DNA of 64,000 nt from Cacajao melanocephalus (taxonomy: Eukaryota; Chordata; Mammalia; Primates; Pitheciidae): contig CAUYLG010063112.1 in assembly GCA_963573385.1 (NCBI GenBank), positions 41,909 to 105,908 on the forward strand. The letters are read 5' to 3'. Position numbers and translations under genes: made by a program. Below, one piece after another: positions 27,239-38,240 of the stretch. The first letter of the stretch is position 1. Each line of letters starts with the position of its first letter. The notes under the pieces are model-generated. The model was given only the letters and a program-made list of their open reading frames with translations, had not been told where the DNA came from and searched no databases.

Positions 27239-27612
27239 GCAATAGGCTGTTCTTGCATTGCTATAAAGTAATACATGACACTGAGTAATTTTTAAAGAGA
27301 AGAGATTTGTCTTAGTTCTGCAGGCTGAACAGTAAACATGGCATCAGCATCTGCTTAGCTGGGGAGGACTCATGAAGCTTTTTCTCATGGCAGAAGGTCA
27401 AGTGGGAGTTTGCATGTCATATGGCAAAAGCAAGAACAAGAGGGAGTGGGTGGGGAAGTTTCACACATTTAAACAACCAGATCTCATGAGTACTCAAGGA
27501 CAGCACCAAGCCTTGAGGGATCTGCCCATATGACCAAAACACCTCCCACCAGGCCCCACCTCCAACATTGAGGTTTACATTTCAACATGAGATTTGGGCA
27601 GAGATAAATAAA
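27239..27612 (-). mobile_element. Solo ERVL-MaLR LTR (MST/MLT1-like), antisense
   Basis: TAGGCTGTTCTTGCATTGCT, TAGTTCTGCAGGCTGAACAG, AACAACCAGATCTCATGAG and CACCTCCCACCAGGCCCCA run in the order of the complement of a MaLR LTR. No internal region is attached. Confidence 0.78.
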
Positions 27613-27796
27613 CTATTTTAATGTTCTTTATCCTTAGTTTTTACTGGCCATGCAAAATGTACTTAAATTTTATTCTTCAATTATTTATGATCTATACCAG
27701 TTACCTTGCTTTGCATGCATTATTGCAACCAACATGATTATTGTTTTTGAGTTTTTACCCAGTCTGCATGTGGGACTTCATTGGCTTATAAATACC

Positions 27797-27836
27797 ATAT
27801 ATATATATGGTGTGTGTGTGTGTGTGTGTGTGTATG

Positions 27837-27868
<32 letters not shown>
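27797..27868. repeat. (AT)n-(GT)n-(CA)n palindromic microsatellite
   Basis: AT repeats (27797-27808), then GT repeats (27810-27833), a GTATAC centre at 27836-27841 and CA repeats to 27868. Positions 27810-27838 pair with 27839-27867 with one mismatch and no spacer. Confidence 0.95.
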
Positions 27869-27871
<3 letters not shown>

Positions 27872-27879
27872 CTTCAGTG

Positions 27880-29730
27880 GCTTTGGTTAAATATCAAATA
27901 TTAGTCACATTCCTTTGATTTAATTTTTTTAAGGCATAATTTAAAAAGCATTTTTCTTCTTGGCAATCTTGCTTTGTTACTGCATTTCCTATTTTGCTAC
28001 TGTGTTCTGTAACTTCCTCAATTGACAATTGAGCTGCAAGGAAGAGATTAAGGAAAATAGTTTAACAAATAAATCATTATTTAATTTCTACTGTAATATT
28101 TCTGATCATACTTACTGTCTCAAATTTGAACCTAGTTTACCATAAATAATGAAATAAGAGTTGACATAAAATTCTAAATCTGACTGCATATGTTAAGTGT
28201 ATGCTGGCACATAAATATGTGAGACTGCTAGAATACAATAGGCTGTTAAGATTCCACAAATTAAGGAATCATCTTACAATAACATACCACACAAAACAAC
28301 CACTGGGCGGCACAAAATAGAAAAGGGGAAATCAATTATGGTTCAATAATGTTACTTTCCCAATCAGTTAGAAATTAACAAAAGTGCCTTGTTTACAGGA
28401 ATTCTGATGGCATAATTTTCTGACACCTTTTCTTCTGTGAATATTAAGCATTGCTTGTTTAATTATGAGGGAAAGTACAGCAACTGAAATCATCTGAGTA
28501 AGAAGCACATTTATGTTTTCTAAAATCGTTAATATTATCTCAAATAATTTTCAATTATTTAGAAATTGTTCACTTGTAAATACATGTTGACACATTTTTA
28601 ACTTTTATAGACATTTTACATTTAAGATAAAATCAAAGAAATGAAATTAATTGCCATGATTTTTGGGACTTTTGGTATCAGAAATTCTGTTACTATCTGA
28701 CCTTAATCTAGAAATGAATACAGTCTCATCAAAGGAAGGCTTTTGACTAGGTTCAACAAGCCTCTTCCATAAAACAACCTAAATGGTAATTTTGAGTTAA
28801 ATAAATTTGAGAAGAATTTGAAAGTTAAGAAGCTATATTAGGTTTGAGCTTTTCAGAAAATACTCATTTTATATGTCTAACTTAATTAACAATGCATTTA
28901 TTTGCATTTATATTAGCTGCCATTAAATTTTCTCTTAATACCATGCAATTTCATTATAAATCTAGAGTATTTTCTTCTGTGCCTAATGAGCTTACCTTAT
29001 TGAATTGTAGTGTTAATACAACCAGTAACATAGAATTAAGTATTTTATTTACTGTTTCTCTCTCTTTAATGGTGACAGACTAAGACGCTCATTCAAGCAG
29101 CCATCTTGTAAATGCATACTTTGAGTAAAAATGCATACCTCATGTAAAAATGTTATTCTGCAGAGGCCATAACCACACATGGGTGACTGTGGTAATTACA
29201 GATTACCCATAGGTTTGTTCATACTCAACCTTAGAGCTAATAGATCCTGTCTAGTAGTAGTACATTAGACACTCCAGAGTTGTGTACGAGATTACACTGC
29301 TTCCATGCTTGATGCTGTGTATGTGTAGATATGAATACAGGTAACTCATATCCCCACTAATTGTTGGGCTTTTACTCCACTGTTGATTTCAGTTTAGTGT
29401 GTACTATACTACTGTTATTCCTTCTGAGTCCCTTGTTTTCTGACTTCCTAATTCTCAGTTCAGTTATCTGCCTGGTTTGAGCTGAGTTTCAAAGAGCAGC
29501 CTAAATACTAGGTAGGTGTTTCTTGGATGAGGAGACTAATTTCTTGTAGTCAGTGTCAATGAATATGTGCTATTCAGATTTGATCAACAGCCCTGCCTTT
29601 CTTTATACTTTTCTTTCTGCTTCCCAGGTCCCTGATAGTAGAAGTAAGCATGCCTCTTAGCCAGAGAGGAGGAGAGAGAACATATATATATTGCTTAGCA
29701 ATGCACTCTGTGGATAATTTCTACAAATTT
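27880..29730. other. Intronic sequence, nothing identified
   Basis: AT-rich, short open frames only, no recognisable repeat. The patch 29160-29640 is less AT-rich but I cannot assign it. Confidence 0.4.
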
Positions 29731-29734
29731 TGGA

Positions 29735-29910
29735 TTTAGACAAAACTAGAGTCATAATTTTATTGCTTTCTAGATGTGTAAACTTGAACAAATTAGTTTA
29801 GCTTTCTAAATCCCAGGCTTTCCATTTCTAAAATTGTGACGATGTTAGCTCTTCACAAACTTGTTTTAAAGTATCAAGAGAGAATATCGATCAAACAATT
29901 AATGGGATGC
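29735..29910 (+). mobile_element. MIR
   Basis: CTAGATGTGTAAACTTGAAC, CAAATTAGTTTAGCTTTCTA, CCATTTCTAAAATTGTGACG and TTAAAGTATCAAGAGAGAAT follow the MIR core: tract after CTAGCTGTGTGACC, then CTCAGTTTCC, then CATCTGTAAAATG. Confidence 0.65.
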
Positions 29911-30385
29911 CTCATACCTTATAAAGGTTTCTATAATTATTTACCATTTTAATGAACAATATGTAATTTTGTCTCAGATTGTTCATTTTACCTTGTCATT
30001 GTCAATATGTATATTTTACAATTTGATGTTTTCAAAAGATAGCAGAAATGTAATACAAACTTGGATGACTTCAATATTTTTTCCTAATTTTACGTCCTTA
30101 ATAAAAAAGGTTCTTAAAATGCCACAACAAAAGAGTCATAAAATGTATTTCTGAATTTATTTCAAATTTGTATAGACATTTTTCTTTGGTGAATTTAAGT
30201 TGTATAAGTAACAGTTATGATCTATCATCTTTACCTTTAAAACTGTCCAACAAAAGTAAAATGTGGTGTTACAAACCTCTTACCATTAAATTATGTAGTT
30301 GTCATTTGGACTGTAAAGTAACTTTCTGTTTTTTTCAAATCCATCTTGATTTACTGTTTTAATGCTTGATTTTCTTTTCTGTCAG

Positions 30386-30478
30386 ATAAAGACTGCAGTA
30401 GACATTGATGAATGTACTTCCAAGATGTGTAAAACTTGAGGTGTGAGATTTTACTGTAGTTGCCTGCCAGGAAATAAT
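30386..30478 (+). pseudogene. Relic EGF-like exon A (dead), in the upstream intron
   Basis: Seen: a strong 3' splice site (pyrimidine tract TTTTCTTTTCTGTCAG ending 30385) precedes sequence that reads like the living exon at 56872. With phase 1, KDC places the preceding domain's sixth cysteine at 30394-30396, the same offset from AG as in the living exon. Four bases instead of six follow (2-nt deletion frameshift), then DIDECTSKMC with C1 at 30413 and C2 at 30428, correct x4 spacing. A TGA at 30437 falls where the chain should continue to C3, about 18 nt are missing, and FYCSCLPGN restores C4 (30455) and C5 (30461) with the aromatic two residues before C4. No GT donor remains at the expected end. 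Inferred: a pseudogenised EGF exon of the same gene. It cannot be translated through. Confidence 0.8.
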
Positions 30479-30479
30479 C

Positions 30480-32150
30480 AGATATTTATATACTTTAGAT
30501 CAGTCAAATGAATTTTCATTTCAAATGAAACTTTTCAACTCACTAAAGGTTAGAATTGACATGTTAACAATCCTCCAAGAGTTGCTATAATTCTTAGAAA
30601 TATTAGGTTGTAAGAAACTGAAATATTGCCTTACCATGCCTGTATATGAATATTTACCATAGATGCAGGAAGTAGTATTCTGTATAAGTAGAATCATAAG
30701 AGCCTTTTGAACTAAAAGACTAATACAATAATATTTAAGAATTCCACCATAACAGAGTTGTATGACATTCTGGGTTCATGTAAAACTTTAACCTGAACTT
30801 CCTCAGATATTATTAATAAAATGTTTCTGGTTTTTCTTCTTAAAAGTTTTAGTAAATCTAAAATTATAGAAAACCACATAAATTAGCAACTATATTTATT
30901 GTTATGAATTTTTCAGAAAAGTATTTATATATAAGTTAAATGAATTTGTTTATATAGTATCTCCATTCTCTAAAAAATATTTACTACTTCCAAAATGTGA
31001 AGAAATTTTGTATTACGCAGTTGGCAATATGAAAACCATTTAATACATGTAAATGGACGTAGGCAGTGTTTTGTGAAATGATAAACTCATTGAATTGTAG
31101 AATTTAATAGATTATTACTCCCTTGTTTTTCAACAAATGTACCCAAACCCTTGGTGAAATACAAACACAATCTACAAGCTTCACAGATGTTCAAAATAGT
31201 GACTAAGAGCTCATGTAGGCCTCCTACAAATATGTTGAAGATAACAAGTAGAGTGGGTGAGAACTTTCAGTATGATATGAAAATTATATACATTTTATTA
31301 AGCAGTGATTTTTTAGTATTACACACAATGACTATTTGTATTATATCATGTGACTTTTAATACCATTTCATTTGTTCCTCTGTTAAAAATTACTGAAATG
31401 CTTCGACAGTGTGCCTGAGTTTTTGGAGTGATCTTGTGTGAACATTTCTTCTGTTTTTGCGTGCACTGAGGTCCCAACCATCGTCTTTGGTGAAGCACAT
31501 GTCAGTTTAACTGGTCATGTTTCTCTCTTAAAACAGAGGCCTGTCTTTACCTGTCTCAGCAGTCAATTATATTCCTAGATACTTCTCATTTAAAACTTTC
31601 TTCAAAACGTTACTTGACCCCAGAAAGCAACCTCTCTCTCGGCTGTTCATTTCTCTGCTATGGTCTGATGCTCTGTGTTTGCCATTGGTATTACTGCTTT
31701 GCTTCTATTTTGCACTCACTTCCTCGCTGCTGTAGAGGGAATAATATCATAAACCCTGCTTCTAGAAGGGAAGTGTAAGTTCCTAGTTGAAATGTAACTT
31801 GAAAATAGATTTAACAGTACTGTATTTGTAAAATTAGTAAGCACTTCCTTGGCAGTAGCCACTCAGAGACATTCATATTTAATAATGTTTTGCCAAATGG
31901 TCTCACCAAGACCCGGATTAGAAACAGGCAAGATTATGCTGTAAAGGGCAGGGCTGCAGGGAGTTGACTCAGGGCAATAATTTGGGAGGTGCAGTGGAGG
32001 TGAGGAAACAATGCTGTACCTGCTATGACCCTGAGATTTCTATGTTGGCTGAACCACAGGAGCTGAAGAAAGGAATACTTACAGAGTTCAGGACCAGTAC
32101 TTACCATAGAGTTGGCATATGGTACTCTCAGAAGGAATTACTTGCTTTTC
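30480..32150. other. Intronic sequence after relic exon A, nothing identified
   Basis: No donor, exon or clear repeat. The patch 31400-31760 is less AT-rich but was not recognised. Confidence 0.4.
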
Positions 32151-34095
32151 ATTTTTGTTTAGTTTTAGAGATAGAAAGCAATTCCAACTTTTTATTTTCA
32201 TATTTTACTGTGAAAATACATAAAATGACATAAGATAATTACTATCTTAACAAGTTATCATAAGATGAACAAGGTAACACACCCTTAGAACTACCACCTA
32301 GGTAAAGAAATTGAACTTAACCACTAAACGTCCCTCATGTGCCCAATGGCCGTGTGAGCACCTCCCTTACCCCCAACTAACCACTCTCCTGATTTTCACA
32401 GAATCACTTTCTTGTTTTTATAATTCAAATGTTCATTTCTAGGTAACATTGTTTAGTTGTGCCCATTTTAAAATATGCTTTTAAGTATGGGGCAAACTTC
32501 AATTTCTTCATTACTTCATTTGAGAACTACCAATTCAAATTCGGCATTATATCATCTTATACTTAACCTCTTCTGCATAATTGTATATCCTTTCTTACAT
32601 AATAAAATTGTAGTTTCAATAAAACCAGGGACAACAAAATCAGAATATCTAATTTATTTCATCCCACAGTATAAACATTATATAACAAAAATACTAATAT
32701 AATCAATGTAACATTTTAAATTTTGTTCATATACTCTCCCCATTTTCCTCTAATTTTTATTATGTATCTATATTCTGAGCCTATAGGTATTATATACAAT
32801 GCATGTTCCTTTTTATTCTTCATTTAATGTTGGTTCTGTAAGTAGATATATGTATAGTGCATACCGCCTATTCTCATATTGATCTCAGCTACTTATTTTG
32901 GTTGTTTAAAACTTATTACCTAGGAGATACTTCAGAGAAGGCTCATGGAAATAATAATTCTTGCATTCTTGGGTGTTAATAATCATAGGTCTGTGCCCTT
33001 TACACTTGAAAGTCAGTTTTACTCAGTGTAAAATCTTGACTCACATTTTCTCTTATTTTCATAAATAGTGTAAATATTATTAAGTATTTAAAAATTCCGT
33101 GTTTCCTGGCATAATATGTTGCTGTTGAAAAGCCTATGTTAATCTAATTTTCTTTTCATTGTAAATCACTTCCTGTTTTTCATCTACTACATGCCCAAAG
33201 GATACTTTTTTTCATTGAAATGCAGTTATTTTCTTAGAATATATCTGGGTGTTGATTGTATTTTCTTTCATCTTTCCATGTAGTTTGAAGCCTTTTTCAG
33301 GAAAGTTTTTTTAATTATGATGTTTAATGATATAAAGTTATACAATACTTGTTCATAAGCATTAATTGTATAATGTTTGTTTATTTTCTTTATTTTGCTT
33401 CTTTTCCAGGGAGTCTTTTAATTCCTATATTAAATCTTCTTTGCATAGTTTTAATATTTTCCTGTTTCTCTCAAATCATTTTTATCTTTCTTAATGATTT
33501 TTTCAACTAATTATTGTAAGTAATTATCTATTGTTTTTATTCTTTGTCATGTTCTTTTTGGTTTAATATTCATATCTGAAGGCTTTCGTTTTCTGATTAT
33601 TTCTTGAATTTTTTGACCTCATTATTCAGTATTCTAATTTGTATTTTGTATTTTAATAGATTAGGTTATTTTCTCAAAATCTTTTTGCACATTTTGAAGT
33701 GGTAATACATTGCAGATTTGATCTGACTTTGACGATGTTTTTTGCTTTTATTATTTTAGATACTTTGATTTCTTTAAGAATATTGTTTCATTTCTTATCT
33801 TTTAAATAACTTTGTATTGGAGTTGATTTTGATAATCTGTTTTGCTCATTTTCATTAACTATTAGTCCTTATTGATGTTTAGAAAAAGGCATAATTCAGG
33901 GTAGCTTTCTTCACTTTACAGGGCTCCGTCTCTGTCTTTTCTGTTTTTTGTTTATTGTTCTGGTATATATCCACTTGCTTGCTAAGATATTCTAGGTCAC
34001 TGTTTGCTTCTCCTACTATTGTCTAGTCTTCTTTTTCTTTAATCTCTATTTTCCCTGTCCTACTCAATTTCTGTTACGTTTCTAACAATTTCCCC
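32150..34095 (-). mobile_element. Probable very old L1M/HAL1, antisense
   Basis: ACTACCACCTAGGTAAAGAA and AACCACTCTCCTGATTTTCA resemble the complement of an old L1 3' end. The T-rich 32950-34090 stretch resembles the complement of a HAL1/L1M ORF1 region. Highly diverged; the call is tentative. Confidence 0.38.
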
Positions 34096-34235
34096 CCAAT
34101 ATGGAGCCCTGTTCGAGAAGAGAGCTGAGGCAGCTCAATTTTGTGAGTTTATGGCATCACACTGTTCCGAAGGTATTCTTTTGTTCTTTCACCCCCAAAT
34201 TATAGGAATAGATAAAACCTGTCCAAGCTTACTAT

Positions 34236-34640
34236 TTGTCTTAGTCCATTTTGTACTATAACAAAATACTTGAGACCAGGTAGTTCACAAAAAAAAGAGA
34301 AATTTATTATCTTATAGTCTGAAGGCTGGAAAGTCAAGATCAAGACACACTGGGTTCAGTCTGGTCTCTCCTTCCAAGGTGGTGCTTTTTTTTTTTTTTT
34401 TCCTGTTCATGTTGTATCCTCTGGAGAGGAGGAATGCCCTGTCTTCACATGGTAAAAGACAGAAGAACAAAAAAGGATGCAATTCCTCATCAAGCGCTTT
34501 CATAATGGCAATAATCTATGTAGTAGAGCGAGGACCTTATAACCAAAATCTCTCAAAAGGTTGCATTTCCAAACACTGGTGGTAAAGTTTCCAATATGTG
34601 AATTTTGGAAAGGACACATTCAAACCTGTTGCTCTGTTCA
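34236..34640 (-). mobile_element. MLT1-like MaLR LTR, antisense
   Basis: GTCTTAGTCCATTTTGTACT, CTGAAGGCTGGAAAGTCAAG, GCCCTGTCTTCACATGGTAA, GTGAATTTTGGAAAGGACAC run in the order of the complement of an MLT1-type LTR. A T-run at 34386-34401 expanded inside it. Confidence 0.72.
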
Positions 34641-36085
34641 AGTTGATTTACTATGCTTTCTAGGGAATACTTCACATCTATTTTAGAATTACCTTGTCTT
34701 TAGGTCCATATTATGCCATATTACTTCCCTTGGTGTCAATTGAACAGTTGTATGTGACACATAGTTCTTTTTCTTGTGAATAATTTTAGAGTTGCTGTTG
34801 TTGGCATATGTGAGTATGTATTTATGGGGATACCATGACAGTAAATTTTGTTGTGCATGGCCGTTGACAAGTTTTTAATTTTATTATCTAGTTGATCTGC
34901 CTGTTATTAGATGGACATTCAGAGAAATCTAAAAACTATCTCAACACTATCATTTTTTTCAGTATTACATTTCCAATATGGAATAGTCCCATCCTGATTT
35001 AGACCATTTTTTTTCAGTATTACGTTTCCAATATGGAGTAGTCCCATTCTGATTTAGACACATGTCAATGTATTTTTAACTACAAGTGCATATTTTAAAC
35101 AAATTTTATGACACTGAATAGGCTGAAAGTTAAACACACTATTGGGTAGTTTGTATATTAACAACTTTCTTGCTCTCTAGAGTGGATTTAAATTGTATAT
35201 TTAAAATAAATATTTTGTTTTTTTCTAAATTACAGAGTTTTCTACGTTTTTTAAGCTGGTGATTACTTCATCCAGTTAGCCATTATCCATTCTAAGTTCA
35301 TTCATTTTGTTTGGATTTAATAAAGATAAACTTATAAATAAAACGAAAACAACATCTTCAACCATGATAAATAAATGGCCATTTTTAACGTACACCCTAA
35401 TGAAGAGAGTTATTTAAAATAGTAAATGTCATTTTAACCATAAACTGTGAAATAAAAAAGTGACAAATATTTGCATAGGTGATTTCTAAACAATGTAAAA
35501 CACAATTTCATATTATCTATTTTATCTTTAATATTATGCTTTTAGTAAATATGGGGTCACAAATAGTTCTGGTCATAGAGTATTAAATGGTGACTAGTAG
35601 GGAAAAGGATTCTGTTGACAGAGTAGGAGATACAGACCAGGAAACCTAAACATAGACATGAGTGGTGTCATGAGATGCAAATAAATAAGAGAGTATTGAA
35701 GACACAAAGGAGAAGGACCTAATCCAGATTTGCCCCCACAGAAAGAGAAGATTTCTCAAAATACATCTCATCTAGAATGGGATATAGTCAGTAATAGGAA
35801 TTGACCAGGATGCTAGTAACTTCTTTATGACCAAGAAAACAGCAATAGAAACCCCTAGTCAGGGTATGACCTACAATGTGCCCACAAAAAATCAAAATTA
35901 AAAATTGAAAAAACTCTAGATGTAAGAATTAGAAAAATATTGTAGGAGATTGAGAGAAGGTCATTATGAGTAGAGTTCAACGGTGAGTGCATGTGAGTGT
36001 GTATGTGTGTGATTGCTAAGTATGGATGCAAAGGAAGGGACAAGCCATAAGGTAGAGGCCTCACAAGGGTGAAGACTATCCAGAA
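34641..36085. other. Intronic sequence with a short tandem duplication
   Basis: Apart from the 54-nt duplication at 34951 nothing is identified. A TG-rich patch lies at 35985-36012. Confidence 0.45.
34951..35059. repeat. Direct tandem duplication of a 54-nt unit
   Basis: Copy 1 (34951-35004) and copy 2 (35005-35059) both run from CATTTTTTTCAGTATTAC to CTGATTTAGAC, with a few substitutions and one extra T in copy 2. They are too similar to be ancient. Confidence 0.95.
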
Positions 36086-36089
36086 CCTT

Positions 36090-38240
36090 GCAAAACATGC
36101 AAGAGAGATTGGGGCTTTTTACCTTGAGAAGTTTTGAGACATATGTGAGGGTTCTACACTGCCAGATGTTACACTCATATTTGTGTTTCAGGAAAGATAA
36201 ATTTTCTTGCTGAATGAAGAATGAATTCGCAGGTAGATAAGACCCAGAGCAGGACAGCCACTTAGAATGCTGTTTTTGTAATGGAAGAGAGATTTGACGA
36301 CAATCAGGATTAGATACTTGCAGTGGTGAAGGGAGAGTGGATGTGTTATACAGTATTTAGGAGTTGTTTCAACCTCATCTTTTTACTGAAATAAATACAG
36401 ATAAAATTACAGGATGTGTGTGTCACTTTAATTAGTGAAAGTGAGGTTCTGAAGAGAAATGTCAGTTTCCTGACTGGAGCATTTAGATAGACTTGGTGTT
36501 ATCTACTAAGAAACAGGATTAGAAATCAGACATTTTTGAGCTAGATAATATTTTATCTTGGAAAATGATAAATCTGACCATTTCACGGGATTTCAAAATT
36601 ACCTTTCAGTAATTGTTCAGATATTTCAGTTGAAGGAGAGATTTTGAAGCATACAAGACAAATCAGCTAAGGATGTAAACTTGGAGTCATTCACCTAAAA
36701 AATAAAAATAAAAACCAGTGTAAGAGTTTACTCAGGGATGTATACAAACTGAGAAGAGAAAGAGAGCTCATGACCAAAGCTGAGGCATGTCAATAATTAA
36801 GATATGAGTAGAAAACCACAGAAGCGACACTGGGAGACACGCAAAGCAAAGAATAAAAAACAGTGAGAAGTGTAGATGAGCAGAGTGTACTTAAGAGACA
36901 GAGATTTACAATAAATAGTGTCACCTCAAGAATATGTGACATGGGTGCCAAAAGATGACTGTTTGGATTCACCTTTAATGATGTCCTGTAACACTGGCAA
37001 AAAACAAATTCTGTAGAGGATAAGGCAGAAGTTACTTATTCTCTTCCTGAAATTGAGTTGACTTAAGGAAATGGAGAAAACGAGTGTAAGTTAAATCTTT
37101 AAAGGAAGTTGGCATCAAAGGAAGGAAAAGAGAAAAAAGGATGATATTAGATGAAAGTTTTCTGTCTTAGTTCTTTTAAGTTAGAAAAGGCTAGAATAAT
37201 TTTAAATGCTGATCAAAGAAGACAGCAAAAGCAGAAGTTTGAAGATGCAAGAAATGAGGAAAGAGATACTGAAACCCCCAAAACTTTAAGCTTGAGGTAC
37301 AACCACATGTGTAGCATTGATATCACATTGATTTTTGGAATGAAAAAGAATACCAAAAATGTAGGAGAAAATGTGTGTAAACATGAAGATTATGAGACCT
37401 AAATTTAATGTAGTGCTTCTCTTCTGCCTTCTCTTCTCTCTATGAGGTAAAAATTTAAATCATCTCTTGAAAGGATGATGTATTTTAGCAAGATTCGATA
37501 TTAGAGGAGTGTGGAGAAATTTAAAAGCGCACTAAGGTATCTAAGAAGGGTTTATAAATAGCATAAAAATTTAACAGATATTGCAGGGCATGGCTTATGG
37601 GTTGAGCAAACAGTTAATTGCATTAATCCAAAGAAGTCTTGCCAATTTTTTTTTTAAACATCAGAGCACAAGTAAAATTTGGTAACATTTTCTGACGTCT
37701 GATATATACTTTCAAGGTTTCTTGAAGCCAGAGATAACTGGCCTACAATACATAGAAAGTGGTATTGACCAGTTTCTAGGTTCTGGGCTAGGGTTAAGAG
37801 GATTATTATCTAGTCCCTCCTGGAGTTCACATGTTGGAACATTGACACACAGGTTAGAAACACTACTCTCTGCTTTCCAGATGTCACTAAAAGTAATTCC
37901 GTGGAGTGAAAATATTGGAGTGAAAATATTTGCAAAAGAGTGGCCTCATGGAATAGAAGAATAAATAGAACAGAGGCTTGGAGATCAAAGTAAAAGTGTA
38001 ATGGGAGAAATTGAGAATGGGCAACAAGGATAGGCAATGGAGGTCACACTTGACTGGCTGAATAATAATATGTCAGCAGAATGTTTTTATTCATTATTTG
38101 AGAGAACAGTGAGGGCAATATCCTTGGATTAGCCATGGAAGGGTGTGACTGATGTGAAATGGATTTCCTTAACATTTGACCCCATTGGAAAGTAGAATGT
38201 GGAGAAAGTGAGAAATGCACTTATTTCATGGATGCTTTAA
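36090..38240 (+). repeat. Ancient interspersed repeat, copy 2 (family not named)
   Basis: Purine-rich stretches such as GTGCCAAAAGATGACTGTTT, TGATGTCCTGTAACACTGGC and GAAATGGAGAAAACGAGTGT follow the order of the same recalled repeat as copies 1 and 3. Decayed throughout, with no coding capacity seen. Confidence 0.45.
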
